A DNA stretch of 49,055 nt from Planctomycetaceae bacterium (GTDB taxonomy: Bacteria > Planctomycetota > Planctomycetia > Pirellulales > Thermoguttaceae), in NCBI GenBank assembly GCA_031278315.1, contig JAITKS010000177.1, positions 1 to 49,055 of the forward strand, written 5' to 3'. Below are positions 36,373-45,197 of the stretch, in pieces. The translations under genes were made by a program, and so were the position numbers. Under the pieces are notes generated by a model. That model was not told the origin of the DNA. It was given only the letters and a program-made list of their open reading frames with translations, and did not search any database. Position 1 is the stretch's first letter, and each line of letters begins with the position of its first letter.

Positions 36373-36568
36373 GTAAATATATCAGTGGAATATTTATTTT
36401 TTCATAATATATACGTGAAATTTTTCAATAATAAGGTAATAAGGTTTTGTTGTTTTGGGGATTCATTACTAATAAGGTTGTTTTGTTCAGAAAAATAAAA
36501 TTAAAAATAAGGTTAGTAGTAAAATTTATAACCACAAAAAATTGAAAAAAATCTGCTGCGGTATTATT
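36373..36568. mobile_element. MITE-like element, second copy of the AACCTTATTT type
   Basis: It starts with GTAAATATATCAGTGGAATA. Read on the minus strand its interior repeats that of 30608-30727 (CAACCTTATT, TTCTGAACAAAACAACCTT, TACTACTAACCTTATTT, TTTCAATTTTTTG). The right end is decayed (CTGCTGCGGTATTAT) and reaches within four bases of the VWA gene's stop codon. Confidence 0.55.
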
Positions 36569-36571
36569 TTT

Positions 36572-37567
36572 TTATCGGCGGCAGCCTTCTCGATATGCGA
36601 ATACAAATAACAAAAGAATTGCTATGATAAGAAAAACTTGAAATTGTTTGTGATATTTCTTTTGTTGCTCGATCTGAAATTCACCTTTTGATAAATTTGC
36701 AATATTTTGTGAATAAATTTGACCGAGATCGAATAATTTAGTTCCAGCCGGAACGTAAGTACCATTTGTGATTTCAGCAATTTCCCGCAACGTTTTATCA
36801 TCTACTTTTGACCATATTTCTTGACCATTATATTTTAGAAAAGTCAAATTACCTTTTTCGTCTCTTATTGGGATTCTGCCTCCGTCGATATTATCGCCTA
36901 GACCTACGGCAATAATTTTTACATTTTTTGCAGCTGCATCTTTTGCGGCTTCGATTGGCATCGATTCGTGGTCTTCACCGTCAGTGATAAGGACAATCGC
37001 CTGATCTCTTTCGGCGTCAGGCGGCATTGCGAGTAAAGCGCGTCGAATAGCGTCGCCGATAGCAGTACCTCCGCTTGGTGCCGATGCGGTAGATATTTCA
37101 TTGAGAACTTCATTGTAGAATCCTCGATCTGTAGTCAACGGAACTTTGATAATTGGTTTTCCTGCGAATGCCAACAAACCAATACGATCACCAGTAACAT
37201 TATCGAGCAAGTCGCGAATTGCAGATTTAGCACGTTCTAATCTGTTTGGGGTAATGTCTTCGGCTAACATTGATTTTGACGTATCAAGTAACACGAAAAC
37301 GTCGCAGCCTTTACGGGACACGTCTTCGTAATATTCGCCAAACATCGGACATGCCGCCGCAATCACTATAAAAATTAGCGCAACAGAAAAACAAATACAG
37401 CTAATTACAAATTGTCCATTGTTAGAATCAGGCATCAAACGTTTGAACATCGTATCATCGACAAACCGCAAACAGGCACGTCGCCGCCGAGAATACGAAT
37501 AATAAAACAAAACAGCAACAAACGGCAATAGCCAAAGAAACAATAAATAAAAATGTTGTTCAAACAT
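36572..37567 (-). CDS. VWA domain membrane protein (BatA-like)
   Basis: A 331-residue protein with the BatA layout: two N-terminal membrane segments (about 6-24 and 55-74), a von Willebrand A domain with an intact metal site (DTSKS at 95-99, the SGGTAIGDAI threonine, ITDGEDHES) and a C-terminal membrane helix before a short Arg-rich end. BatA proteins belong to MoxR-VWA systems implicated in envelope stress, but no MoxR ATPase, BatB or DUF58 gene is adjacent. A TTG at 37597 would add ten residues; the ATG at 37567 (MFEQHFYLLFLWLLP) gives the usual BatA start. The element at 36373-36568 lies directly beyond its stop codon. Confidence 0.85.
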   Translation of the reverse strand: MFEQHFYLLFLWLLPFVAVLFYYSYSRRRRACLRFVDDTMFKRLMPDSNNGQFVISCICFSVALIFIVIAAACPMFGEYYEDVSRKGCDVFVLLDTSKSMLAEDITPNRLERAKSAIRDLLDNVTGDRIGLLAFAGKPIIKVPLTTDRGFYNEVLNEISTASAPSGGTAIGDAIRRALLAMPPDAERDQAIVLITDGEDHESMPIEAAKDAAAKNVKIIAVGLGDNIDGGRIPIRDEKGNLTFLKYNGQEIWSKVDDKTLREIAEITNGTYVPAGTKLFDLGQIYSQNIANLSKGEFQIEQQKKYHKQFQVFLIIAILLLFVFAYREGCRR

Positions 37568-37751
37568 ATTATCTTTAGGAATAAAAAATCGTTTCAAGTT
37601 AAGTACAAATATTATAAACGCTATAAATAATATCTGCTATTTCTAAAAAAATTAATAAATCAACAAAGATACACAATTATCTAAAAATATGAAAAGTATA
37701 TTATTAACCAAAACAGAATTTGTAACAAGCTGGATATATTTTTCACACTTT

Positions 37752-38019
37752 GTAATATATCAGTAGAATAATTTATTGTTATTGGTAACGCGGTCGTCTC
37801 GACCGCATTTTTAGGTGTTTTTTTTGACAGGATTACAGGATTGACAGGATTTTTAAATAATAAATTAAAAGAATCAAAACTTGAAACCATCAATTAGTTG
37901 TTAATGATTCGAACTTATAATCCGTGATAATTTCCGCATGCGAACTAACCACTAACCACTAACCACTAACCACTATCCTGTTTATCCTGTCAAAAAAAAA
38001 TATTCCACTGATATATTAC
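37752..38019. mobile_element. MITE-like element carrying heptad and ATCCTGT repeats
   Basis: The ends are GTAATATATCAGTAGAATA and the complement of GTAATATATCAGTGGAATA; CTTT/AAAG extends the inverted ends outward, and no 8-bp direct repeat is seen. Inside, from the left, come a perfect CGGTCG-TCT-CGACCG hairpin, ACAGGAT units, a TTCCGCATGCGAACTAA block, four CCACTAA heptads (about 37947-37975) and ATCCTGT units. It is the inverse counterpart of 19866-20141 and shares the heptad block with 18484-18797. It fills most of the gap between thiL and the VWA gene. Confidence 0.72.
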
Positions 38020-38045
38020 AAAGTCTGAAGAATATATTTTGTTGT

Positions 38046-38951
38046 TTATTTGTGTTCAAATCCGATTGGTTTTAAGGTGTTTGTTGTTCCGTCTGGGTTG
38101 ACTATTATCATTTCATGATTATCAGTGAATTTACCTATTGGAAATAATTTTGTTCCGAAACGATTTAGGAGAGGTTGTGTTTCTATAATTTTTTTTGTTT
38201 CTTCTTGCGGTATTGCCAAAATCAACTCGAAATCTTCACCGTCTGCTAATGCGTGATTTATTGGCGGTCGTCCTGAAGTTTTTGAACAAATTATTGCATC
38301 TTGTGAAATTGGAATCAATTCAGAGTAGAGAGTTGCACCTAGTTTACTTTCGTTTGCAATTCGATGGAGATCGATTGCCAATCCGTCGCTAATATCGATT
38401 GCTGCATGTATCGAATAATTTTCATTTAGGTAAATTGCTTCAAAAATTCGCGGTTCGAATAGGAATTGGTGTTTTAAAATACTTCCTCCGAGTTCGCCGG
38501 TAGTAAATATTGTATCTCCAGATTTTGCGCCGGATCGTTTAAATACACCTTTTGGTAATATTGAACCGATAACGGTAATTGACACGACTAAACCATTATT
38601 CCAACAATTTGTATCTCCGCCGATAATTTTGACATTGTATTTTTCTAGTAGCGGTTTCATGCCGGAATATAATTTTTTTGCTAGTGATAAATTTTTATTT
38701 GAATTATTGTGCGGCAAAGAAATCGCAATGAGAGCGGCTTCGGGAACTGCGCCCATTGCAGCGATATCGCTTAAATTTACGGCAAGAGATTTTCGTCCGA
38801 TTAATTCCGGGTCAGTTTCAGACAGTATAAAATCTATACCTTCGGTCAGCATATCGACAGTAAATATTTTCCCGTCGAATTCTACTGCATCGTCTCCCAG
38901 CAATTCCATTCCTGATTCTGTTCTCAACCATTTTATTAGTTCTAATTCCAT
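38046..38951 (-). CDS. thiL: Thiamine-monophosphate kinase ThiL
   Basis: ThiL phosphorylates thiamine monophosphate to the active cofactor thiamine diphosphate. The 301-residue protein has the expected order: GDDAVEF (about 19-25) and the VDMLTEGIDF metal-binding stretch, LAVNLSDIAAMGAVPEAAL, IIGGDTNC, SGDTIFTTGELGGS and the ATP-binding DISDGLAIDLHRIA, then ADGEDFELILAI near the end. Length and all acidic metal ligands are normal. It is transcribed alone; no other thiamine gene is in the window. Confidence 0.95.
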   Translation of the reverse strand: MELELIKWLRTESGMELLGDDAVEFDGKIFTVDMLTEGIDFILSETDPELIGRKSLAVNLSDIAAMGAVPEAALIAISLPHNNSNKNLSLAKKLYSGMKPLLEKYNVKIIGGDTNCWNNGLVVSITVIGSILPKGVFKRSGAKSGDTIFTTGELGGSILKHQFLFEPRIFEAIYLNENYSIHAAIDISDGLAIDLHRIANESKLGATLYSELIPISQDAIICSKTSGRPPINHALADGEDFELILAIPQEETKKIIETQPLLNRFGTKLFPIGKFTDNHEMIIVNPDGTTNTLKPIGFEHK

Positions 38952-38998
38952 TGTATTTAATAAAAACTGTACTTTCTAAAATTTAAACTTAATTTCTT

Positions 38999-39130
38999 GT
39001 AATATATCAGTGGAATTTTTGCTGTCATCGTTATATATAGTAATTTTTCCGGATTAATCAAACCAGCTCTGAAAGGGCGATTGGAATAATAGTGATTAGT
39101 GATTCGAACTTAAAGCCGGTTAAAAACTGA
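38999..39130. repeat. Solo terminal motif and shared block upstream of thiL
   Basis: A same-strand GTAATATATCAGTGGAATT (38999-39017) is followed by CTGAAAGGGCGATTGGAATA near 39069 and GTGATTCGAACTTAAAG. The two latter blocks match parts of the elements at 18484-18797 and 37752-38019, so this may be the remnant of a larger copy. The rest of the 314-base gap shows nothing. Confidence 0.5.
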
Positions 39131-39265
39131 AACAAGTTGATATTTGTGTTTATTTATACGGCGAATTTTCAGCAGAGAGCTTTTCAATTTTGGTTTTACA
39201 AAATATTATTCTTCTCTGTTTTCTCGGCGGTTAATAAAAAAAATCTGAAATTTCGACGATGCAAG

Positions 39266-40633
39266 TTAGAACCGCCAGACTTGTGTTGTAACAGAAAAAG
39301 AATTTCCGTTTTGTTGGGATACTAATTCAACGAAAAATGCGATATGTCCGGTTGCCGGTTTTTTTACTGTAATAATGTCGTTTTCTACTGGTGTGTCTTT
39401 CCATTTTGCTGATTGGAAATTTTTTGAATCAGACACGGCAGTCCAAAGAATTTTTTTCGGTTCGGGAATTTCAGTTTCAATATCGATTTGATATTGTGAA
39501 TCTTTTTCGGTCAAAGTCCAGTCGAATTTAGGCAAATCTCCGCCGGATGCAATTTGTTGAGTAAATACTGATGCCGAATCAATTAATTTGAGAAAACTTT
39601 TTCCTTTATCAAGTTCGTGTTTTTCATTAGGCAATGTCAAAAGATAATTGTATCCTTGCATATCGTTCCAGTAATAATCTGTTGCGTTAACGGGCCAATA
39701 CGGATCATTAGAACCGTGAATAAGTAATTTGGGAACTGTAACACGGGAAAGATAAGTATAAGGATCGATCATGTTCAAAATTTGCATTTTAAATGGCGGA
39801 GGAATTTCATTTTTTTTGAAAAGACCTCGATCAGTGTAGTCATGGATTTGCGGACTGAAATCGCCCCATGTTTCAATATGTCCTTCGAATTGTTTTAGCA
39901 AGTTGAGATTATTGTACACGATAGGAATGAGAGCAGAAATTCGCGGGTCTTTTGAAGCTCCTGCTAACCATGTTGTCCAACCTCGTTTTGATGCTCCGCC
40001 GACTATAAAGTGTTCAATATCGTACTTAAATTCTTGTTTGATGAATTGTTGAGCGGTATCCATTGCACGGATTACACTTTTTGTCATTGGCAGCAGCAGA
40101 ACCCAAGTCGGGTCTTTTGTTTCGAGAGTTTTTAGCAATGTTTCTCCAATCAATGCGTCTTCACGAAAACCGGTACCTTTATTGTTGGGATCGAGTGGTT
40201 GGTTCGGAACCTGAAACAAAATAACAACAGGCATGGATGTTTTAGCAGCGAGCAGTTGTGCCATTATGATATCTATTTTATCGGGTTCTTTACCGGTTGT
40301 TCCTCCGCCGATATAAAGCAATGCGAAATCTGTGAAAGTAATGTTTTCAGGTAGAATTACAAGAACATGATGTTTCCATGAAATACCATGCCATGTTTGC
40401 GAGGTCATTTCGAGCATTGTTGATTTTTTAGTGATTTTTTTAACTATTTTCCATTGGTAGGAATTATCTTTTTGTTGCAAATATTTATCAAATTCTGTTG
40501 AAGGCGGCAAAGTCTGTGCCGGTACAAAATTAGAGAACAGCGTTAAAACGCCGAATATTCCGCAAAATATAGTAACTGATAAAATCGTTTTTGATCTTAA
40601 TGAGTTACTGCGTAAATTTTTCAACATAAACAT
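39266..40633 (-). CDS. PhoPQ-activated pathogenicity-related protein (PqaA-type alpha/beta hydrolase)
   Basis: A 455-residue exported protein of the PhoPQ-regulated (PqaA) family, common in planctomycetes. The N-terminal about 38 residues form a signal peptide or anchor. The family's SQTWHGISWKHHVLVILPEN and LYIGGGTTGKEPD follow. The nucleophile elbow is GGASKRGWTTW (S215), and PKLLIHGSNDPYWPVNATDYYW with the late LTLPNEKHELDKG histidine complete a serine-hydrolase triad. The real substrate of these proteins is unknown. A good ribosome site (GGAG) sits before the start codon. It is not in an operon. Confidence 0.88.
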   Translation of the reverse strand: MFMLKNLRSNSLRSKTILSVTIFCGIFGVLTLFSNFVPAQTLPPSTEFDKYLQQKDNSYQWKIVKKITKKSTMLEMTSQTWHGISWKHHVLVILPENITFTDFALLYIGGGTTGKEPDKIDIIMAQLLAAKTSMPVVILFQVPNQPLDPNNKGTGFREDALIGETLLKTLETKDPTWVLLLPMTKSVIRAMDTAQQFIKQEFKYDIEHFIVGGASKRGWTTWLAGASKDPRISALIPIVYNNLNLLKQFEGHIETWGDFSPQIHDYTDRGLFKKNEIPPPFKMQILNMIDPYTYLSRVTVPKLLIHGSNDPYWPVNATDYYWNDMQGYNYLLTLPNEKHELDKGKSFLKLIDSASVFTQQIASGGDLPKFDWTLTEKDSQYQIDIETEIPEPKKILWTAVSDSKNFQSAKWKDTPVENDIITVKKPATGHIAFFVELVSQQNGNSFSVTTQVWRF

Positions 40634-40664
40634 AAAAATCTCCTTTGTGTAAAGAAATTAAAAA

Positions 40665-40698
40665 ACTAGTCATTAGTAATTACTAGTCATTAGTAATT
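40665..40698. repeat. 17-bp direct repeat upstream of the pqaA-like gene
   Basis: ACTAGTCATTAGTAATT occurs twice in immediate tandem, about 32 bases upstream of the start codon. It could be an operator or a simple duplication. The rest of the 444-base gap holds the inverted repeat at 40925-41028. Confidence 0.6.
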
Positions 40699-40924
40699 GT
40701 TTAATCTAGTATAGTAATAGTATTGAATCTGAAAGTACTATGATATATTTTCGCTATAACGCAATAGCAAAGTTTATGAAACTTTTTTTGACATCGAGGA
40801 TTTACGAGGATTTATTAGTAGGAAAAAATTTATTCTTTCTTTCTTTCAAAAAAACTTTTTTTCGTTTTGTAAAAAGCGGCACATAATGGAAAATTTGTTT
40901 TTATGAAAGTGCGTTAATATTATT

Positions 40925-41028
40925 CTGGATTTTTTTAGAATACGAGTCAACGAAGTAACAAACTAAACGAAAAAAAATCTAACAAAAATTTTTTTGTTTA
41001 GTTTGGTTCGTATCCTAAAAAAATCTAG
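40925..41028. repeat. 104-bp inverted repeat downstream of the small membrane protein gene
   Basis: CTGGATTTTTTTAGAATACG and the complement of CTAGATTTTTTTAGGATACG form long, nearly perfect outer arms, with AACAAACTAAAC / GTTTAGTTTGG further in, so the whole segment can fold into a single stem. It lies 50 bases beyond the stop codon of the 61-residue gene and could terminate its transcript, or be another small mobile repeat. Confidence 0.55.
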
Positions 41029-41077
41029 TTGAGATATTACGATTTCCTGCGATTGTTTCTGTTAGTGTTGAGCTGAT

Positions 41078-41263
41078 TTAACGTACCTCAAGATACGTCA
41101 ATACGCTGAATACTCCAATAGTTATCGAACCAATAATGAATCCGATATTAACCAGAATACCTCCGTCCCGTGTAAACGGTATTCCGATAATTAAATTCAA
41201 AAGAAAAAGCAGGAATACTATACTCGATATAGCAAGCGAAATTATACAAAGAACCTTCGGCAT
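41078..41263 (-). CDS. Small two-helix membrane protein
   Basis: A 61-residue protein with two hydrophobic helices (about 4-27, VLCIISLAISSIVFLLFLLN, and 38-56, VNIGFIIGSITIGVFSVL) around a short GIPFTRDGG loop. Its pattern resembles small conserved planctomycete membrane proteins of similar length; I cannot name a function. Three phased 16-bp repeats lie about 160 bases upstream, and a long inverted repeat lies downstream, so it looks like an independently expressed unit. Confidence 0.6.
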   Translation of the reverse strand: MPKVLCIISLAISSIVFLLFLLNLIIGIPFTRDGGILVNIGFIIGSITIGVFSVLTYLEVR

Positions 41264-41424
41264 ACCTTTGATGTTTGGGCTAAAATTAAACGATTAAAAG
41301 TTATGTTATTAATTCAATACGTATAAAAAACGTCATGTCAATTTGTTTATAATTGATGACAAAAATTTTCAACGCTTAAATAATTCGATAACTCACTAAC
41401 TAAACAATAACAGACAATCACTTC

Positions 41425-41472
41425 AATTGTGATACACGTTAATTGTGATACACATCAATTGTGATATTGTCT
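41425..41472. promoter_or_regulatory. Three phased 16-bp TTGTGATA repeats
   Basis: AATTGTGATACACGTT, AATTGTGATACACATC and AATTGTGATATTGTCT follow each other without gap. The 16-bp period and TGTGA half-site suggest cooperative regulator binding upstream of the 61-residue membrane protein gene. Confidence 0.45.
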
Positions 41473-41487
41473 CCTAACAATTATTTA

Positions 41488-41594
41488 AACATTCCGTAAT
41501 TTAAATTTCGGTTCGAGCTGTTTGATTACCTGTCTAATTGGAAAGCAGGCTTTTACACTTTTGAATCGCCGAAAATTATAATACGATATGTATA
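41488..41594 (+). repeat. Dispersed repeat between two hypothetical genes
   Basis: A copy of the second dispersed family, TTTCGGTTCGAGCTGTTTG, then TTGGAAAGCAGGCTTTTA and CGCCGAAAATTATAATACG. It lies immediately downstream of the 175-residue gene. Confidence 0.58.
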
Positions 41595-41598
41595 ATTT

Positions 41599-42126
41599 TT
41601 ATTTTTCGTTGGCAGCTGCTTTTTTTGTTGTGTTTGAATTGCTGCGGTTAAATTGTATATCCGGAGCGTTTCCAAGTTGAGTTAAAACTTGCAGCAGCGT
41701 ATTTATCTGTACAAATTTCATTCCGAATCTGTCAACGAATTCATTGAGGCAATATTCGCTTTCCAGCATCGATTCAAAATTAGAATCAATCTGTTCAGTA
41801 ATTGTTGACAATAAATCGGTCTGTACGCGTTCTAATTTTGTTGCTGCTTTACGGCAAAATTCAGATAATTCAGGATTTGATCGTTTCCACAAAGCCAATT
41901 CTAATGCTTTACGCCGTTGATTTCGACTTGTTTGTGTGATCAATTCTTCTAAAAGTTCGTTTTGTCTGTCTTGAGTAGCGAGTATTTCCCGCATTAAAAT
42001 ACATAATTCAGAAAGCGATTCATGTATTTGACCTGCTTTCCGAAATGATTGCGAATCTTGTTGTGTATTCGTATGTACTATATCAATTTGAGATACGAAA
42101 TGCGGCTCGTTAAAAGAATTAGGCAT
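41599..42126 (-). CDS. Hypothetical coiled-coil protein
   Basis: A 175-residue soluble protein without a signal peptide or membrane segment. Residues about 30-75 (IHESLSELCILMREILATQD and onward to LLEELITQTSR) have a coiled-coil heptad pattern; the middle part (LALWKRSNPELSEFCRKAAT) and the C-terminal half are helical. I do not recognise the family. Composition and length support a real gene, and no competing frame is better. A 761-base gene-free gap separates it from the next upstream gene, so it has its own promoter. Confidence 0.62.
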   Translation of the reverse strand: MPNSFNEPHFVSQIDIVHTNTQQDSQSFRKAGQIHESLSELCILMREILATQDRQNELLEELITQTSRNQRRKALELALWKRSNPELSEFCRKAATKLERVQTDLLSTITEQIDSNFESMLESEYCLNEFVDRFGMKFVQINTLLQVLTQLGNAPDIQFNRSNSNTTKKAAANEK

Positions 42127-42565
42127 TTGTTAAAAAATTATTAAAGGGGTGAAAGGAATCGTAAAAAAATAAGGATCGTTTTGATAATACCGTTTTGTGA
42201 GTGTGTATTTAATTTCGTGAATATGTTTAGGTCTTTTATGTATTATTTTTTGTAATTATTCGGTAATAAATTATTCAGTAATTGTTCTTTCAAGGCTGAT
42301 AATGAATAATAACGAATAAATACGTTTATTGGTGTGATTGGTTGAATTGTTTTTATTTTTATATTTGAAAAAAAAGAATTTTACTATCAATTTGTTTGAT
42401 TTTAATCAACTCAAAATTTAACTTAGTACGTCTGTGATGTTGTTTTCTGTTATTGATTATTTGATTCTTTGCGGCGTTTACTGAACTGTTATAAAAATTT
42501 TCTTGACAATAAAATTTCTGTGCGGATAGTAAACCATCTTTTGACAAAAAAGTCGAGTCCCCCCT

Positions 42566-42868
42566 CGCAAGATATTACGAAAAAAATTTTTTTGTGAGCT
42601 GTTATTCCAAAACATTGTTATAAATTACCCAGTAATAAAAATCAAAAAATTCTATTTGATATACTTGATCATACTTTGAAAATACATCATGAAAGTTGAA
42701 ACGATTTGTAATTTAATTGTTTGTAATATATCAATGAAATAATTTATCTTCGAGTCAAAAAATTGTCAACGAATTTGTTCTGTAGGTGCAATTGTCTTAC
42801 GTATGATTTTCCCTTTCAGGGCGAGTTTAATTTAAAACTAAAATTAAAACTAAAACTAAAACTGAAAT
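42566..42868. repeat. Repeats in the 761-base gap
   Basis: The gap 42127-42887 has no convincing gene. It contains a weak CTCGCAA/TTGTGAG hairpin around a T-run (about 42566-42600), a solo GTAATATATCAATGAAATA motif (from 42723), a CCCTTTCAGGGCG block near 42810, and five to six AAAACT/AAAATT hexamers (about 42833-42868) next to the downstream gene's stop codon. Confidence 0.5.
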
Positions 42869-42887
42869 TCAAAGTGTGAAAAGTATA

Positions 42888-44828
42888 TTATTGTGACGGC
42901 GGTTGTTTATTATTTGATATTTTCTGTAAAATTGTTTTCAAGGTTATTTGGATCATTTGTTTTTCTAGCGGATTTCTACCTAAAGTATTAGCGGTATCGA
43001 TGAGTTGTTTTTCTATATTTTCGCGATTGTTGTTGATTTCTTGCGTAATTTTTTCTAAATCATTTTGTAGAAAATTTGTCATCATGTTTATGATGTAGTT
43101 ATTTTGTGTATCGATTTCGTGATGGATTTTGTTTTTTATTATTTCCCATTCTTGTAGTAAGATTATTTCTAATTGTTTTGCGATATTGTCGGTGAAATTA
43201 CTTTTGAAAGAGTAAACCGGATTCGACGGATCACCGTTGACATGAATTTCTGCTGTAAAGTTATGAATAGAATTTAGAATTTTTAGTATTTCTTTTTCGT
43301 ATTTTAGCGGCGGTTGATTTGTTGGTCTGATTAAAGTGAAATTGACATTATTTTGTATGAGACGCAGGTATCCATTGATATTTGTTTTATTGATATTTAT
43401 TTCAACGTCGAGTGCGGAGTTACCGGGTGATATTTTAATTGCGAAATTATTTTGGTTTCCGACTATTCGTTCTGGTAATTTATATATTGGGCAGCGGATT
43501 ATTAATTGATCTTCTGTTTCGGTTCCGGTGCGATTGATATTTAATGTAACGTAAATGTTTGGCAGGATATTAGGGTCGAGTATTGCTGGAATTTGTGTTG
43601 ATGCAACTTCGTGTAAGCCGGGTTGAGTTGGTGTTGGTGCTATTCCGCTTCCGGAAAAGCATATTTTGATTTGTAGAGGAGCAATTGCAAGACGCATCGG
43701 AGCAGCGATATTGGAAGCCTCGCAATTAAAGTAAACGGGCAATGACGCAAGATTAATTGCGCCGGTCATTTTCAATTTATCGATAAAAATATCGGGGCGG
43801 GTTTCAAGGTTAGCAAAGTGAATTTTTTCGCCTTTGAATTTATCGGACGATTTAAAACCGAATTGTTGATAAAATTGTAATGAATTACATTCTATTGCGA
43901 TTGATTCGGTTATTAAATCGATCCATTTTGGCCAAGTTAGAAGTTTGTGCCATTTTTTATAGATTTCGTCTCCGATTAAGATTTCGAAAATGCCTGTTGA
44001 GTTGGTTGGGGTGTAGAGTGTGAGTTGTGATAATTTTTTTTTATCGTTTGATATTGCTTCGGAGAATTGTTTGTAATCGGATTGAAGTGTTTTTTTAAGG
44101 TTATTTAAGTCGGAGTAGAGTGTTTCTATTATGACGTATGTATTATTTATATCTGTTTCTAATTCTTTCAAGCTGGAGATTGTGTTTTTATCTTTTTGAA
44201 TTTTTGTTATTTTATTTGACAAATTTTGAAATGCCGTATGGATAAGTTGGAGTTGAGTGTTATAGGCAGTTAAAGATTTGTTTTGCCATCGTGATTTCAA
44301 GTTCTTGGCGAGATTAAATGTTTCGAGTTGATATAAATTTTCAGAGATAATTTTTTCGGGCGAGCCTTCGAGCAGGTCGATTAAGCCGAGTTGTTTAGCT
44401 CTGTTCATAAATTTTATCAGGTCTTTATTGTTATTGATAATTTTTTCGTAAATTGGTGCAGGGATAATTGACTCGGCATTAGATTTTTTTAATGTTATTT
44501 GAGCACCGTCGATATTGATTTCGGGCAGATGAATATATCTTTGGCTGAGATCTTTAGGGTTTCCGTTGATAGAAATTTTATCAATTTGTAGTAAAGTATT
44601 TTGGGGAGAGTTTGAGTTAGTATCGTGCAAGTTGAATTTTTCTATAATGAATTTGCTGCCGTATAAGTTAGACTGTACTGAATCAATTGAGATTTTACAT
44701 CCCGTTTGTTGTTTGAGTATCGATTGTAATTGTAGGCGGATTATTGTATCTCGCAGCCAGAAGGCGATAAAAAACAAAAGCAGTATAATTAACAATCGTT
44801 TAATAAATATTGACCAACGATTAAACAT
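42888..44828 (-). CDS. TIGR03545-type AsmA-like envelope protein
   Basis: A 646-residue inner-membrane-anchored protein. One N-terminal helix (about 9-24, KRLLIILLLFFIAFWL) is followed by an AsmA/TamB-like start (TGCKISIDSVQSNLYGSKFI, INGNPKDLSQRYIHLPEINI, DGAQITLKKS), a helical region (about 130-270) and a beta-rich C-terminal domain. The order matches the TIGR03545 family, which occurs in didermic bacteria as one of a gene pair with TIGR03546; that partner is not next to it here. AsmA-like proteins are thought to bridge the periplasm in lipid transport, but this family's role is not known. It ends 20 bases beyond the AAAACT hexamers of the neighbouring gap. Confidence 0.75.
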   Translation of the reverse strand: MFNRWSIFIKRLLIILLLFFIAFWLRDTIIRLQLQSILKQQTGCKISIDSVQSNLYGSKFIIEKFNLHDTNSNSPQNTLLQIDKISINGNPKDLSQRYIHLPEINIDGAQITLKKSNAESIIPAPIYEKIINNNKDLIKFMNRAKQLGLIDLLEGSPEKIISENLYQLETFNLAKNLKSRWQNKSLTAYNTQLQLIHTAFQNLSNKITKIQKDKNTISSLKELETDINNTYVIIETLYSDLNNLKKTLQSDYKQFSEAISNDKKKLSQLTLYTPTNSTGIFEILIGDEIYKKWHKLLTWPKWIDLITESIAIECNSLQFYQQFGFKSSDKFKGEKIHFANLETRPDIFIDKLKMTGAINLASLPVYFNCEASNIAAPMRLAIAPLQIKICFSGSGIAPTPTQPGLHEVASTQIPAILDPNILPNIYVTLNINRTGTETEDQLIIRCPIYKLPERIVGNQNNFAIKISPGNSALDVEININKTNINGYLRLIQNNVNFTLIRPTNQPPLKYEKEILKILNSIHNFTAEIHVNGDPSNPVYSFKSNFTDNIAKQLEIILLQEWEIIKNKIHHEIDTQNNYIINMMTNFLQNDLEKITQEINNNRENIEKQLIDTANTLGRNPLEKQMIQITLKTILQKISNNKQPPSQ

Positions 44829-44962
44829 AATTTTTTAGTTATTCAGTAGTATTTTTATAAAAAAACTTGGTAATTTATCTGGTGATTTAATTGACTTAAA
44901 TCTTGAGTGAATTTCTAAAAACATAAAAACATAAAAACATAATGTAAAAATTTATTGTTAGG

Positions 44963-45053
44963 AGGAACGCGGTCGTCTCGACTGCATATTTAGGCGTTTT
45001 GTGTCAAAAAAATTGCGGACAAAAAAAATTGCGGGCGGGACGTTTGCGTTCCT
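44963..45053. repeat. Inverted repeat with AGGAACGC ends
   Basis: AGGAACGC (44963-44970) and its complement GCGTTCCT (45046-45053) bound a 91-bp segment. Next to the left arm is GGTCGTCTCGACTGCATATT, the block that also lies near one end of the element at 37752-38019, so this is probably a related remnant. The other ~280 bases of the gap 44829-45197 are AT-rich and gene-free. Confidence 0.55.
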
Positions 45054-45197
45054 TTTATTTATTAGTTTTTAGAAGTTATCTTGAATTTTAAAAATCTTAG
45101 ATTCTGTGTTTAACTATATTCTTCTATTCTTCATGTTTTTAAAAATTCATTTTTTGTTACGAAAAATAAAAGTGAAATTTAGTGTATGAAAGGTAAA

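Noticed and set aside
37752..38019. Target-site duplication at the heptad-bearing element
   Set aside because: The flanks (CACACTTT and AAAGTCTG) are not direct repeats; only the inverted ends extend by four bases.
42359..42547. 62-residue minus-strand open frame in the gap before the TIGR03545-type gene
   Set aside because: Low-complexity, no ribosome site, no hydrophobic or domain pattern; probably a chance frame.
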